Below are positions 20,785-33,015 of a stretch of 64,000 nt of DNA, one piece after another. The notes below the pieces were generated by a model that worked only from the letters and a program-made list of their open reading frames with translations, was not told where the DNA came from and ran no database searches. This DNA comes from Aspidapion aeneum (taxonomy: Eukaryota > Arthropoda > Insecta > Coleoptera > Brentidae). Location: NCBI GenBank assembly GCA_963576565.1, contig OY755040.1:21373543-21437542 (forward strand). Reading direction: 5' to 3'. A program made the translations under genes and the position numbers. Within the stretch, counting starts at the first letter, position 1; every line of letters starts with the position of its first letter.

Positions 20785-21995
20785 GGGAAGGGACAATTCG
20801 CCGTGGCCGATTCGCCGCAGCCTATTCGCCGCGGGACAATTTGCTGTCGCCCGATTTGCCGCGGGGACAATTCGCCGCGAGATTTTTTGTGTTATGATGT
20901 TACCATTGGCAATTGTTTAAACAATTTACATATAATATATTTGTTTATTTGTTTGATCATAAGTTTTTCAAACTTTTCCAACTAGTTATTTGGTGGTTAG
21001 TATAATACAATTCAACATTTTTTTTACTATAAAAAAAATAAAATGGCGGATTTTCCTATTTATGAACCGATTTGCCTCAAACTTGAAACATCGCGGCGCT
21101 TAAGGTAACTTAATACAATTTTGGACTTAAATTTAAAAAAAATTAAAATGGTGGATCCAAGATGGCGTATTTTTCCATTTATGAGCCGATTTGCATCAAA
21201 CTCGGAATTTTGAGATCTTTCAGGTCGCTGATTATTATTTTTAACTTAATTTAAAAAAAAATCAAAATGGCGGTTCCACAATAGCGCACTTTTTTGTTTA
21301 TAAACCGATTTGCCTCAAAATTGGGGGGGGGCTGATATCTATGGGGGGGGCGAAGCCTCATGATGGCTAATTTTATACTCCTTAATCTTTTTATTCATGA
21401 AATATGTGAAAAATATTCAAAAAAATCTTAGGCTTGGGGGGGGCCTAGGCCCCGAGGAATCCGCCATTTTCAGGTTTTAAAATTTAAATCAAAAATTGTA
21501 TTGAGTTACCTTAGGCGCCGCGATGCTTCAAGTTTGAGGCAAATCGGTTTATAAATAAGAAAGTGCACCATTGTGAAACCGCCATTTTGATTTTTTAAAA
21601 TTAAGTTAAAAATAATAATCAGCGACCTGAAAGATCTCAAAGTTCCGAGTTTGATGAAAATCGGTTAATAAATGGGAAAATTCGCCATTCTGGATCTGCC
21701 ATTTTATTTATTTTTCTAATAGAAAAAATTGTTGAATTGTATACTAACCCCAAAACCTAGTTAGGAAAGTTTCAAGAAAGTTATGATCAACCAAATAAAC
21801 AAATATATTATATGAAGACAAGCTAAATAAAACTGTTTAAACAATTGCCAATGGTAACATCATAAAATAAAAAAATCTCACGGCAAATAATTGTCCCCGC
21901 GGCGAATCGGCCGGCGGCGAATTGTCCCGCGGTGAATCGGCCGCGGCGAATCGGCTGTGGCGAAACGGCCGCGGCGAATTGTCCTCTACCCTTCA
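20785..21995. mobile_element. Long palindromic element with GC-rich GGCGAATTGTCC ends
   Basis: The left arm (20785-about 21330) and right arm (about 21470-21995) are long inverted repeats. The outer about 95 bp on each side are a GC-rich array of GGACAATTCGCCGCG-like words. Inside come a shared ATGTTACCATTGGCAATTGT block and then three direct repeats around AAAATGGCGGATTTTCC...CGATTTGCCTCAAA. The centre (about 21330-21465) is a G-run-bearing fragment of the CAGTGGCGCACCC hAT MITE family. No transposase frame was found, so the superfamily is open. Confidence 0.75.
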
Positions 21996-23920
21996 TAGTT
22001 AGGTAGACTCGCACTATTTTTTACGTTTATAGGCGTCTGGTTATTTTTCGAAAATGTTCAATTCACTTACCTACATAGAATACCTACTAAACCTGCACAA
22101 AATTACATTTGTTTAATTTTCAAAATAATATTATTTAAAAACAAAACAAACCATCCACTATTTATTTTGTTTTCCTAAAATAAACACTAAAATAAAGCAA
22201 ATAACAAATAATAAACAACTTTTTTTTACCCCTTTTCTAAATTTCTAAAATGAAACTAAACTTTATTTTATTGACTGCCGTGGGAATAAGAGAACTTGAA
22301 GTCAGTTGTCGGTTTGTTTCGATTATAGATTGGATTAAATATTAAGAAGCTGAATACCTAGCTGACCCAACTTTTTTAAATTGAGTAACGGCAATGTTTT
22401 TAAAGGAGGTAAGCATAAGGGTTCTGTAAACAAAATACCCCCATTAAATTGACCTAACAATTTTTTATTATTGATTGATTGATTAGTACGTTTTTGAACA
22501 CGGAAAAAAATACCAAATCAAAAAGATATATTTTTTTGATATCTAGTTTTGAAAAGAGATTCAGTATTTTTAAACAAGGAACTGTTTTTTAAATCAGGTG
22601 CTTAAGATTTCTTGAATTTATTGAGTTATTTGACAAAAAAGCATTTTTGCTTATTGGGTTTTGAGATATTACCCACTAAACACAAAAACATTTTAATAAC
22701 GTCAAAATAATGTTTAATTTAAAAACATAACGTTAGGTTGGATGTTAGTTCTAACATCATCTTCATAGTAAAAAAGAAGCTTAATATCCCGTTTTCTAAC
22801 GTTAGAGAAGTAATCTTATGTTTTTCTAACATAGAAAATAAAATTTTGGGGTTTTCAATTTTTATTTTCTGGTTTTATCATAGTTCTGTTCCTATCAGTC
22901 TACCAAAGCTTATCTCTCTAGCGTTTCTGGAAGTGCGCAATGTAACTTTTAAATAACTTTACATGTATTATAGGGAAGGGCGAAAATTAGAATTTCGGTA
23001 TTTTTTAACTTTTTTCATGGGTTTGGTCATTTCTATTATTCCGCCAAATTTCAGCTTTGTAGAATATCTGGAAATACAGTAGAATTTTGATAATTTATAA
23101 CTACATAAATGAGTGAGTGGCAATTTCGACGTTTTTTTAAATTTCGTAACTACTTTACTACTCTATGGAAGTCTATGAAACTTGGAGGGATTGTTAATTA
23201 TAAAGGTCTACGACTGTCGAAAGTTTGAGTTTCGTAGCCCATTTCAAATGAGAGTTATATATAGGTCAAATATGGGCTGAAATGTTTTAAGAAAATATGG
23301 TACAGCAGCTTGCGCGAACTTGGCGAGGCACTGCTGTTCACGCAGATTATCTTCCTTTAAAGTGGATATTTCTTCAGTGCATAGTTTTTTTTTTTGTGTA
23401 TGAAACTGTTTTTATGAAGTGAGATTAACACGTTTTTAACACAATTTAAGTGTTTTATTAGCTCGAAGTCAATGTTGTTAAATGGGTTGTTGGCACGTAA
23501 TATCAACTTTGATAGTTAAAATCATTATCGAACTAATATAATATAATATTTAACAAATTTGATTTTTTCTAAATAAATAATTATAAACATAAATACAAGG
23601 GTCAAAATATACAGCTATTCATTCGTTGTAAGGTATGTATGTGAAAATTTATATTACACAGTCACTATCGAAAAATATTGTCACTAATCGAGTTTTTGTC
23701 ACTAATCGGGAAAAACATTTTGTCACTAATAGTTTTGTCATTAGGATTTTTTTTTCACAATATGGTTAAGTCGTCGTCGGCATAGGATCGGATAGGTCAC
23801 AAAAGTCACAGTACCAATTTTATAAACTAAATTAATGTACAATATTATTAATTTTTTCTAAAATGCTTGGAACGTATTAGTACTTGCCTTAAAATAAACA
23901 ATGCTGGTGCTATGTATGCT
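21996..23920. other. No gene recognised
   Basis: AT-rich intergenic sequence. A short cluster of GTCACTAATCG-type words occurs at 23655-23745, repeated about four times. A 72-codon open frame at 22738-22956 has no recognisable motif. Confidence 0.4.
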
Positions 23921-24534
23921 CAGGGCTATCAAAACGGACGGGCCACGATCCTCCACTTTGTTGACGTCACATCCGGGGCTGATTTTTTTTGATGGCCACG
24001 TTACGACACAGCTGATTGTCTTTAAAATATTGAAGTTGGAATGACAGTTCATGAATGTTTGATTCTTTTTTAAATAAAGACGGTTTTGAGATTGTTTTTA
24101 CTATATTCTTTTAGAACAATTTTTTTTAAATCTATAGTAATCCTTAATTTTTTAGAGCCGCTTCATTAGCTCACATAAAATTAAGTTTAAAGCAGAAGCG
24201 AATGTGACAGTCACAGATGATAAAGTCAAATACATGTCAAATATAACAGTTGGCATGTGGTAAATGGCGGGTAATTTGAAATCAAAATAAGGAATGCTAA
24301 ATCTTGAAGATTTTAACCTTTTAATCATGTTGCTTCCTTACAAAACTTTGGTGGAATATCGGGATGGTGTCTGAGAATATTTTACTGAAATTTCGCGGAA
24401 ATCTGTAGTGCCATTTTGAAAATATCCTAAAAAAAAACTTCTGATCTCCCATAAGACCCAATGTAAAATTCAGCCCCCAGGGAACAGCTGATTTTTTCAG
24501 GGTCGTGGCCTCTATTTTTGTGTTGGCCTTGGTA
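23921..24534. mobile_element. Inverted-repeat family A/B, short copy
   Basis: Begins CAGGGCTATCAAAACGGACG and ends near ...GGCCTCTATTTTTGTGTTGG. Nearly all of it recurs in the 51390-53854 element, whose right border carries the same CAGGGCTATC end inverted. There is no coding content, so it is probably non-autonomous. Superfamily unknown. Confidence 0.7.
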
Positions 24535-25437
24535 TGCTATATGTCTGGTTTCAATGACAAATTATAGAATATTGACGGAATGTAATTGATCATAAAGGCG
24601 GAAAATCTAAAATGACACTTCGTTCTGTGATCAACCACTGTTTTTGTTTATATGTGTTTTTGCCAGTTTTTTTAATTAATGAATCTAAAACACGGAACTG
24701 TAACATAAACATGTTACAGTTCCGTGATCTAAAACCTAACTGTTTAAAGCCTTTTAGTGTCAAAACATTAGTTTTTCCATTAACGTAGGTCGGAGATTTT
24801 GTTTTTTTCTTTAACAAAACAATAACAAACATAAAAACTGACAGTTTTCGCCATTTTGACAATGCCTTGATAAAATCGAAGTATAGTAGTTTTGAATTCT
24901 CTAAATTGTCCGTAGTAAAGCATTTTTCAATTGTTTAATTTTACTTAATATATTTCGATCAATAATCATGCTCATCTTCAGAGGGAATCAAAATTAAATT
25001 ATGATACAAAATATAAAGCCTATTAAAACAACTAAAATGTCAAAATTAAAAAAATAAATAAATAAAATCGTAATCAAAATTGTAGTGTTTCCGAAACAAG
25101 ACTTACATAAATAAATTTTTTGATAATAAAAAACAAAATCAGTCACATATAAATATTAAAAATCGTACTACTAGACAATCAAATACATATCACATAGCAC
25201 TATTTTTCAAGTAAAACATAATTCTGAAAAATACTTTTAAAAATAGTTGCAAAATAAGGTTATGTTGTGAGAGAAAAAAGATTCTAATGTTTAGCAAAAA
25301 CGGTGGGATGTTAAAGAAAGATAGAATTACTTATGTACATAATTTTTTATTAAGGAGAATGGATTCTATTTTTTATTGTTGTGGAGTACAATTGGAGTAG
25401 AAAGACAAAACGAAAAAATACCAAAAAGGAAAATTAG
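24535..25437. other. Intergenic, no gene; contains the hairpin at 24691-24726
   Basis: A 90-codon minus-strand frame (24590-24862) spans the small hairpin insertion and has no recognised family. The rest is AT-rich. Confidence 0.35.
24691..24726. mobile_element. 36-bp hairpin insertion with exact 8-bp target duplication
   Basis: Perfect 16-bp arms (left CACGGAACTGTAACAT) around the loop AAAC. ATCTAAAA is repeated exactly on both sides (24683-24690 and 24727-24734). The unit is nothing but two inverted ends. Confidence 0.75.
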
Positions 25438-26193
25438 GCTCAGGATTATGACGACCTCGAATATATGACACGAAAACTAATAGAAGAGTACATTAAGTGG
25501 GGACTAGAGGTTAATCTCAATAAGACGGAGTATATGTGTATCGGTGGAATGAAACAGGATCTAATCTTAAATACCGGGCAGCGAATTCAGTCCTGTTATG
25601 AATATAAATACTTAGGTCTAAAAATTACAGCTGACGGAACACTAGACAAAGCTATAAAAGATCGAAACGTACAAGGAAGAAAAGCAATAACTTTATTAAA
25701 TGGAATAATTTGGGACCAAAGTATATCAAAACATAACAAAAAGCTTATATATAACATCATTGTAAAAAGTATTATTACATACGGCTCAGAAGTATGTCTA
25801 ATCAAGGATAGAACAGAAAAAATGCTTTCCGCTACGGAGGTGGACTATTGGAGAAGAGCAGCAGAGAAATCAAAAAGAGAAAGAGTTACAAATCAAAGAA
25901 TAAGAAAAATTATGTCAGTGGGTGAACGTACTTTAGTGGATGATATAAGAACAAAACAACTGGTGTGGTACGGACATACACAAAGAATGAATGATGAAAG
26001 ACTACCTAAACAAATACTACAATGGAAACCAACTGGCCGAAGAAAACGAGGACGGCCAAAGAGAAGCTGGAGAGAAGGAATAGACAGTGAAATAAGAATA
26101 AGATGCCTAGATGATGAATTATGGGCAAACAGAAACGAGTGGAGATTGGGTATCGGAAAACGTAGAACGTTGTGAAACCGATAAATATATATA
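25438..26193 (+). pseudogene. Non-LTR retrotransposon, 5'-truncated but open RT C-terminus
   Basis: The frame is open from AQDYDDLEYM at the left border through the ATG at 25465 to a stop at 26175. Residues of this frame include KWGLEVNLNKTEYMCIGG and YKYLGLKITADGTL (RT palm/thumb), then the C-terminal LVWYGHTQRMNDERLPKQ and the basic GRRKRGRPKRSW. The start lies just after where the catalytic FADD would be, so the copy is dead on arrival. The 3' end is ...CCGATAAATATATATA. GGAAAATTAG (25428-25437) and GGCAAATTAG (26194-26203) form a 10-bp target duplication with one change. Same family as 8356-8911. Confidence 0.85.
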
Positions 26194-26203
26194 GGCAAAT
26201 TAG

Positions 26204-26555
26204 TGAACGATATTTTTATGGTTTTAGTTTTCTAAATTTTTAGATATTTTGGCGGCCTCTATCTATGAAATGGTCATTTGGAAGTTGTGTATTTAATATA
26301 GTAAGTTGCTATTAACTCGTGATCTTCCAATTTCAATTGTTTCCAAAATATCCAACTTTTGTCTATTGGAGACAAATGAAGGACTTTAAAATTATCTTAT
26401 TTGGAAAAGGAGTGTCTTTCAACTCTAAATGTGTACCAAAAATGGAGTAATTGTCAAAGAGAAAAGTTTTTGTGAGCTAATCTTTTAGACGTGTTTTAAT
26501 AGAGCGACCAGTTTTTCCAATGTATTCTGCTCGAGATTCTGCTGCTATTTAAGCT
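26204..26555. other. No feature recognised
   Basis: AT-rich intergenic sequence. Confidence 0.35.
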
Positions 26556-26559
26556 CTAG

Positions 26560-27140
26560 ATAACGTTGGAACACACGTATACTATAACTATAGTAGTGTG
26601 AGCTATGGTGATCCTGTCAAAAATAAAAAAAGAAAAGCAGCTCCAATTTTAAAAAATTATATATAATATTTTTGCGTTTCAGTTGATTGTGAAACTTTTT
26701 TGTCGCTTCTACAAAGCTTTGTTTGTATGTATGTCTGTCTGTCTGTCTGTATGTCTGTCTGTAAAGACCAACGTGCCTAACTCAAAAACAACTTGCCCGA
26801 TTTTAATGAAATTTGGTACCTAGGTGGAGTTTTGGATCTAGATGTTTCTGTTTAAAAACTAATAAAATATACCAAAGATAGGCCGATAAAAAGGGTAGGG
26901 GTAAATTTCAAAAAGTAGAGTTCTGGTAAAAATATTCCTTGTATGGTTACTGTGCATGAAGATAAAAAAAACTCTTTATAGTTTGTTTTGTTCAGTGGTG
27001 TTACAAAGGGGGGGGGCGTCTCCAATCGGACGCGTCCCCAGTTGGCGGCTAGGTGGTTATTTTCGGGGACCAAAATGTGTAAAAATTACATTATACATTA
27101 CTCGTGTGAGCTTAGGTGCCAATAAACCGGCAGAGTATTT
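26560..27140 (+). mobile_element. GTCT-microsatellite element with TAGTGTGAGCT hairpin, copy 1 (decayed)
   Basis: The left end carries a half hairpin, CTATAGTAGTGTGAGCTATG. It is followed by a block containing GCGTTTCAG...GTGAAACTTTTTTG, a (GTCT/GTAT)n run near 26730-26762, and a core reading CCGATTTTAATGAAATTTGG. The right part ends GTGTGAGCTTAGGTGCC...GGCAGAGTATTT. The same order of parts is found at 54903-55845 and, inverted, at 35590-36330. Confidence 0.7.
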
Positions 27141-28815
27141 CTAATAGGATCAATAATTGAGGAGCAGAAGTAACAAAGGGCTAAGTGCCACTTCTCCTAA
27201 AAACGAGATTTTTACATAAAAAGGTTCTATGGGCCATCGACTATATCCTATCAAACGTGCAAAGTCGCAGGACTACTAATTTCATAAGAAATCGGGCAAA
27301 TAGACGGCACTTCCGGCAAATTATCTGTCATTTTCGTCATCAGTTTTTTAAATATCTCCGTTTAACAGTTTTGGCACCTAGCCTCTTTGTTACTTCTGCT
27401 CCTCAATTGTGGTAAACCATAAGGTAAACCGAGGCGTAGTAGGATTTTTTTTTTCAGAAAATTGTACAACTAAGCTGGTTTGCAATACCATCGGGAGATC
27501 ATTGTTTCTTTCGCTCCTTGACATACCGAAACTACAGTGATAAACTGAAATTTTTATGGATATGTAATTAGGTCATTTTCTGGTATTTTTCTTTATTATA
27601 TTCACTGGTAATACATACATATTTTCTGTCATTGTTTATTACTTGGATGAAATTTTTGCTTCCCTGCATATCCATATAAATTGTACAATATGCTGCGAAT
27701 TAGGTGAGAGTGATTAATGTTTCTGTTTTCCTGCTTGATAAAAAATTAATTTTTAGACTTTTGGAAGAAAACCGTACAGAACGCTCTGTTATTTATTTTG
27801 CTGTTTTAAGCTACATTTAATAAAGCACAATTTTATATTCTGAAATTAAAAAAAAACGGTGTTGCAAGATCGTATCTGACTTGATTTTTTTTACATGAAA
27901 TCTTACGCCTGCTTTTCCCATTTCTTAAACACATATTTAGTTTTAGTTTTGTATATCTCTCTTTATTACTCATCAAAATAAAGAGATAGACAAAATTAAC
28001 ACTAAATTTGTGCTTAAAAGTTGGGTAAATAAAGCATTACAGTTTACAGTTCAAGTATGACTAACAAAACTCAATTTTTAAAGCTATTTTATCGGAAAGA
28101 ATTGTTGCCTAATCGCATCTTGAAACTGAAAAGTGTTCGAAGCTGGGTGAATTTACGGTGGGTATGCCAACCATACTTTGTATAAATGCTTGGACTGCCA
28201 GGGCCTCTAAAATTTTGTATGCTAAACCCAAATACGTTATAGCATAAATATGGGGCATTCCCATGCATTCTCACAAGCGATACTTGAAGACAGTACCCCT
28301 ATTTAATTCTTACTGTTCCTTTTTCGCGTAGAACGGATTTTGGTTACTGCGCATGCTACATTATTTGACAACCAACAAACTAGTTGACTGGGTGAAAATT
28401 TATCAAATTGTGGATTCAAATTGTAGTTGTTCTAAAACTAATTGTGCAGATTTATTGTTGACACCATGAAGAGTGTTTAACGGCTTTTACAAACCATTCT
28501 TAACTTTATTAACTTATATAAAGAAAAATACAAGTAGTTATCTATGGAATGACACTCTCTTACTTCTACCGGAAATTTTTTCACAAAACACACACAAAAC
28601 ACCGCAAAATGTAAATAAGCAACAAATATGGCTTCCACCCACAGGGCAGCTGTGCATCTATATGACAAGACACGCTTGCGCACTTGACAATTCGCATCTG
28701 CGAATTTAAATTTGCCATTGTTTCCAAAGCCAGCTATGAGGGCTTCATTTTTTGATTCTTTGAACATGTACTTATGCTATAACGTATTTGGCTAAACCAA
28801 TGAGTATATGACCCA
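27141..28815. other. No gene recognised
   Basis: AT-rich intergenic sequence. The word TATGCTATAACGTATTTGG occurs near 28770, and inverted near 28210-28245. Open frames of 60-96 codons lack recognisable motifs. Confidence 0.35.
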
Positions 28816-28819
28816 TATT

Positions 28820-28967
28820 GAGCGGCAACCGGCGAGCCTTGCAACATTGAGGGGCAGATGGCGCTGAAATAATTTCGTCTGGTACGCAATATTGAGGGAC
28901 AGCTACTACGTCATAGTAGTTGTCTCTAAATATTGCGTACTGGGGCAATACTCGCCAGTTGCCACTC
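28820..28967. mobile_element. Short inverted-repeat element, GAGYGGCAAC ends
   Basis: GAGCGGCAACCGGCGAG (28820) pairs with CTCGCCAGTTGCCACTC (28951-28967). Inside, GTACGCAATATTGAGGGACA pairs with its diverged complement around CTACTACGTCATAGTAG. The whole 148 bp folds back on itself. Target duplication not resolved. Confidence 0.65.
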
Positions 28968-28975
28968 TATATGCA

Positions 28976-29130
28976 GTGGCGCACCCAGGAATATGTCTTA
29001 GGGGGGCCCGAAGCCTCTTGGGGGGGGGGGGCGAAGCCTCATAATGTCGAATTTTAAGCTATTTTTTGTGTTTTTTTCTGAAATATGTCGAAAATATGTA
29101 AAAAAATCTAAGGCTTGGTGGGCAAGTTTA
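28976..29130. mobile_element. hAT-type MITE fragment, CAGTGGCGCACCCAGG end
   Basis: The left end CAGTGGCGCACCCAGGAATA is followed by G-runs, GAAGCCTC-ATAATGTCGAATTTTAAGC and a poly-A-like stretch ending TCTAAGGCTTGG. The right terminus is lost. Related to the copies at 34543, 47754 and 48716, and to the core of the 20785 palindrome. Confidence 0.7.
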
Positions 29131-29545
29131 AAAAAACATTTCCAAACTAGTAAGAACCTTTCATTTTGAAATTTGTCTTGGAGAACTGGTCTTTTTACGG
29201 AATGCCATTTTCGCGTACTTGGTTTTTTTTTACATGAAATGTTTTTGTTATGATATTTATGTTCTAACATATTTGGCTATACCTAACATTAATGTTGCTC
29301 TAAGACTGAAGTAAATAAGACCTCAAAAAATGCGGGGCAAAAGTTTTGAGTTGAATTATAGATTGATTGATTGGTGTGTGTCACTTTCCTATTATCAACT
29401 CGATAAAATTTTAGAGTATATTTTTTAAGTTTTTGACATTAAATGGAGATCATATAATTTCATTGATAAGTCATAATATAAGTTTTTTCCTACTAGCATG
29501 CGAAATAGCTATGTTCCTAAAAAGTGCAAAAAACCATAGTGGTGC
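29131..29545. other. No feature recognised
   Basis: AT-rich sequence between two short elements. No motif seen. Confidence 0.3.
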
Positions 29546-30353
29546 CCGCGAGAGTCTCGTTTTCAAGAGTCTCGCATGGTCTCGTCTCGTTTTCGAGACA
29601 AGACTCGAGACGAGCCTCGGACCAGACGAAACGAGACTTTTATTGGTCTCGTCTCGAGTCTCGTGCAAGACTTCTCGTGTCTCGGCGAGAGTCTCGCAGG
29701 TAAATATTTCTGCGTGCTGACTGGAGACTTGAGAATTTCATTCATAATACAACATATTTAGAAAAAATTTGGACTATTTAGCACAGATAGACAAAACATT
29801 TCATTCATAAATACTTTAAAAACAAGAAAACGGACTAGTATTCTCTCTCTTAAGGCCCGCGGAACATAAAGGCAATACTGCAGTAACGACAGATCGCAAA
29901 TTGAATGACTACCTGTAAATCTATAAATAAGTATTTCTGTGCTAAATAGTCTAAGATAAAGAATAACTTTGTTTTGTTAATTTGTTTAGAATATACGTGT
30001 TACTTTTTATATTATTTTTATAACTTTCCGATAATTTATTTTCTTGTTTAGATGTATGATGTAAGTATGTACCTATTAGGTACTTACTTTTCAATAAATA
30101 ATGTTATTTTTGTTGTAATTTTCTCTTCCTACTTCTACATTATACCTAAAAAGTAGGTAAAGATAAATATCCCGTACTAGACTGAAACAAGATTATGCAT
30201 GACGAAATTGCCATACATTTACGAGACTCTCGTACGAGACGTGAGACGAGACGAAATTCGAGGCTGCGAGATGAGACTCGAGACAAGTCTCTATATTTCA
30301 TCGGCGAGACGAGACGAGGCTTTATGAAAGTCTCGTCTCGTTGGTCTCGTGTG
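29546..30353. mobile_element. Element with GAGACGAGAC-rich inverted ends
   Basis: The left 160 bp (29546-29705) and right 140 bp (30215-30353) consist mostly of degenerate GAGAC/GTCTC repeats in inverted arrangement. The roughly 500-bp middle is plain AT-rich sequence. Open frames across the ends only translate the repeat (Arg/Glu/Ser-rich) and are not genes. Probably a hAT-like MITE with subterminal repeats; target duplication not certain. Confidence 0.6.
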
Positions 30354-30904
30354 AATAACTAGAAAACCAATTTTTCCGTACGCAAATGCCGTTTAGTCAA
30401 GCATTCACGGTAAAAAAAATATCTTAGATCAAAGCAAATTGCTTTGAAGTAAACTATTTTGTACTTTCCCATTCATCAAGACACTATTTTCTTGATTTAG
30501 AATAAAAAATGTCATGCCTTTTATTTTAATGTGAATTGAATTAATCTAAGGCATACTGTTACAAGGAATTATTTTGAAAGACGATTTCCAATCTTAATTT
30601 TAGATTTTGACCCTTTACATAGTTCTTTTATCGCTTTCATGTATGTATGATTGATATTAGTCTACTAGTCTAGAGCATCTAACTCTTCAGAAAGTATAGA
30701 TGCTCCGGGGCGTATGACCCGTACAAAAGGATAATGTTCATTCCACAATTTTTGAGATAACTTTTTGATAGTAATCAGCTGATACCATAACAAATACCAT
30801 AGGCCAGCGAAAGAAAATGGTAAAAAGTTATCCCAAAAATAATGGTATGGACTTTAGGTGACCCAGGGCATTTATAGCTTATTTGTTTTAAGATACCCAC
30901 GAAC
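30354..30904. other. Unassigned; possible CACGGTAAAAAA element end
   Basis: CACGGTAAAAAAAATATC near 30406, followed by AAAGCAAATTGCTTTG, resembles the left end of the element at 48554. A right partner was not found. Confidence 0.35.
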
Positions 30905-31811
30905 TACAAAAGTCAGCCTGGCGTTCCTGTTAGAAGGCAAAGGAAGCAATTAAAAAAATAATAGTGGAGAAATGGGTGCGAATGAAGCGGCCCATGTGTA
31001 TGGGATTCCTTCAAGAACGTTACGAAGAAGAAGACAAGAACGTACCCAAAGGTCTTTTGGAAATAGAAAATAAAAAACGTTTGGTAAAGCATATCAAAAG
31101 TTTAAAGAAATCTGGTTTTCCACCTGATCGGGAAAATATTCGGCTATTGGGATTTCAGTTTCGGAAAAATTAGAAATTATATACAAATTTAATCGTGAAA
31201 CAGGTATGGCTTAAGGTCACTATATAACGAAGTTCCTTCTAAAGGTACCGACATAGATTTTTACGTTTTAAAAAACCTCGTATTCAATTGGTTACCCATT
31301 GGCTTTGGGGCAAAACTTAAAAATAATTTGTAACAAAATTGTATTATCAACAACATAAGTTGTCACTGACTGTTTGTTTACTATGTCATAACAAGAGATT
31401 AAATACTTATTTTTTAGCTAATTAAATAAAAATATATTTAGTATCCAAATTTTTTTTTGCGTAATCGTTGATTCGTCTTGTTCCACTTTTAAGGCAGTAG
31501 TCAGGTCTATTAAAAAGGTAGAATATTGCAGTCAAGGAAGAGTGAAGTTAGGTAAAATGTTCTATAAGGATTTGGAAAATTTCCGTTTATCCTCCCACCA
31601 ATTTCTTAATAATGTGTTTTTATTTTCTGCGCGCAACTACTGATAATATAAAGTTAAAAAAAAGATGTAGAGCTTTTTGTAAACTGGGTAAATGTAGAAA
31701 TAATATTTTATATTGTTATACTTATTATTAAATTATGTTTTTGTAATAATTTTGTTTTGTTTTAATAGGTATATTTATTGTTCGTTTTCTTAGCAATAAA
31801 ACATAATCTGG

Positions 31812-32083
31812 AGCTCCGTACACACTTAAACATTTCGACGAACAACGAACAGAGCAAAAACCAAACGACGAACAGCAAATGGCGTCTTTTTATTTCGATG
31901 ATGCTAACACAAATTTATGTTCTCAGTTTTATTCCTAAGAGATTCATTATCTTTGATGTTGGGGAAAACCAGACAATTTATGGGAATTCCACGAACCAAA
32001 CTCGTTTCTAATCCCGTCCAAGCTAGTGTTTGCTTCGTCGTTGAGTTCGTTGTTCGTCGGTATGTTCAGGACTGTATGAAGCT
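31812..32083. mobile_element. Nested MITE with CGACGAACAACGAAC subterminal repeats
   Basis: The left end AGCTCCGTACACACTTAAAC and the right end (complement AGCTTCATACAGTCCTGAAC) are imperfect inverted repeats. Each is followed inside by CGACGAACAACGAAC. It lies inside the P-like element, so nesting is three deep here. Target duplication not resolved. Confidence 0.6.
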
Positions 32084-32441
32084 AAGTTAAGAAACGACTT
32101 GATAATTTAAGATTATTTATAATTTTAAGAATTTAAACTTATCGACTAGTACACAGTAAAATTACTATTTTATTCCTTAATTTTGCAAACGCTTCAATTT
32201 AATAAAAAACTAAAATTTTTGGGCTATAAGGATTAAAACTTGCTGTGGAGGGAGGGATTCGCTGAACCAGGGGAGCTGAAAAACGGAGAAATTGAGTTTT
32301 CAGCAGTCTTGGAGTTGTCTAAATAGGAAAAATTAATAAATAAGCATAACATTTTTGTAAAATGAACCTAAAAAGTAGACATTTTTAAATTATTGAACAT
32401 TGTATTAGGCTGGGAACCGGTCAATCCTTTTTTACATAAAT

Positions 32442-32708
32442 TTAAAGGCTTTTAAAACAGGAATCGTAGGACCACCTTAGAGCCCTGGTCCTCAATGTGT
32501 GCCTAGTGGATAAACCATCGCTGGCAAAGCTTACAAAATTATAATTATATTGCTTACTTTCTGATATCCGAAAAAGGCAAAACCCTTTCTCGTACGAGTT
32601 TCGGCACCCAGCCACGCAACAAATAATGGGTTTTAGGTTTTTGCCTTTTTTTTTAATGAATAGCAAAGGTTTATTTTTGCTCCTTTGGCAGGCGTATGGC
32701 AGTGACAA
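32442..32708 (-). pseudogene. THAP-domain fragment
   Basis: An 88-codon minus-strand frame. It contains PIICCVAGCRNSYEKGFCLF followed by RISES. Two Cys four residues apart, before a GF-x-LFRxP-like strand, match the start of the THAP zinc-binding DNA-binding domain (C2CH). The later Cys and His and the AVPTIF-type end are not evident, so it is a fragment. It is the only coding trace in the 31212-32859 element. Confidence 0.55.
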
Positions 32709-32952
32709 AATCTCAGAATGTTGACCAGTGTTGACAAATAATTACATTATTTAATAAAAAAATCTACGCCAATGGGTAACCAATTGTATACGAGGTTTTT
32801 GAAAACGTAAAAATCTATGTCGGTACCTATAGAAGAAACTTCGTTATATAGTGACCTTAGTATGGCTGCGTATGACTGGCTTAATTTGTTCCTCAAAAGA
32901 AATAAACAGCTCAATGTTTGACAATCCCAAGGACTGTCCCTTACCCGAGGTT

Positions 32953-33015
32953 AGAGTCCCTGTATGTTGACATATTTGGATAATATATCCAAATATGTCA
33001 ACATACAGGGACTCT
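32953..33015. mobile_element. 63-bp hairpin insertion with 10-bp target duplication
   Basis: Perfect 30-bp arms (left begins AGAGTCCCTGTATGTTGACA) around ATA. The flanks ACCCGAGGTT and ACCCGAGGTC form a 10-bp duplication with one change. Excising it restores a reading-frame stretch LTRGQGINKKEVAPFF of the host transposase relic. A duplication of 9-11 bp would fit Mutator-like insertion. Confidence 0.8.

Larger units (their letters stand above)
31212..32859. mobile_element. P-superfamily-like element with exact 8-bp target duplication
   Basis: The ends TAAGGTCACTATATAACGAA (31212) and the complement ending GTGACCTTA (32859) extend as inverted repeats of about 90 bp with few changes. GTATGGCT flanks both sides exactly (31204-31211 and 32860-32867). 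Removing the element and one copy of the duplication restores the reading frame of the host transposase relic. An internal THAP-like frame (32442-32708, minus) supports the P superfamily, which makes 8-bp duplications. The termini do not begin with CA as in Drosophila P, so another THAP-bearing group is possible. Confidence 0.8.

Noticed and set aside
29433..29761. Open frames of 60-95 codons rich in Arg, Ser and Thr on both strands
   Set aside because: They translate the GAGAC/GTCTC arrays at the element end.
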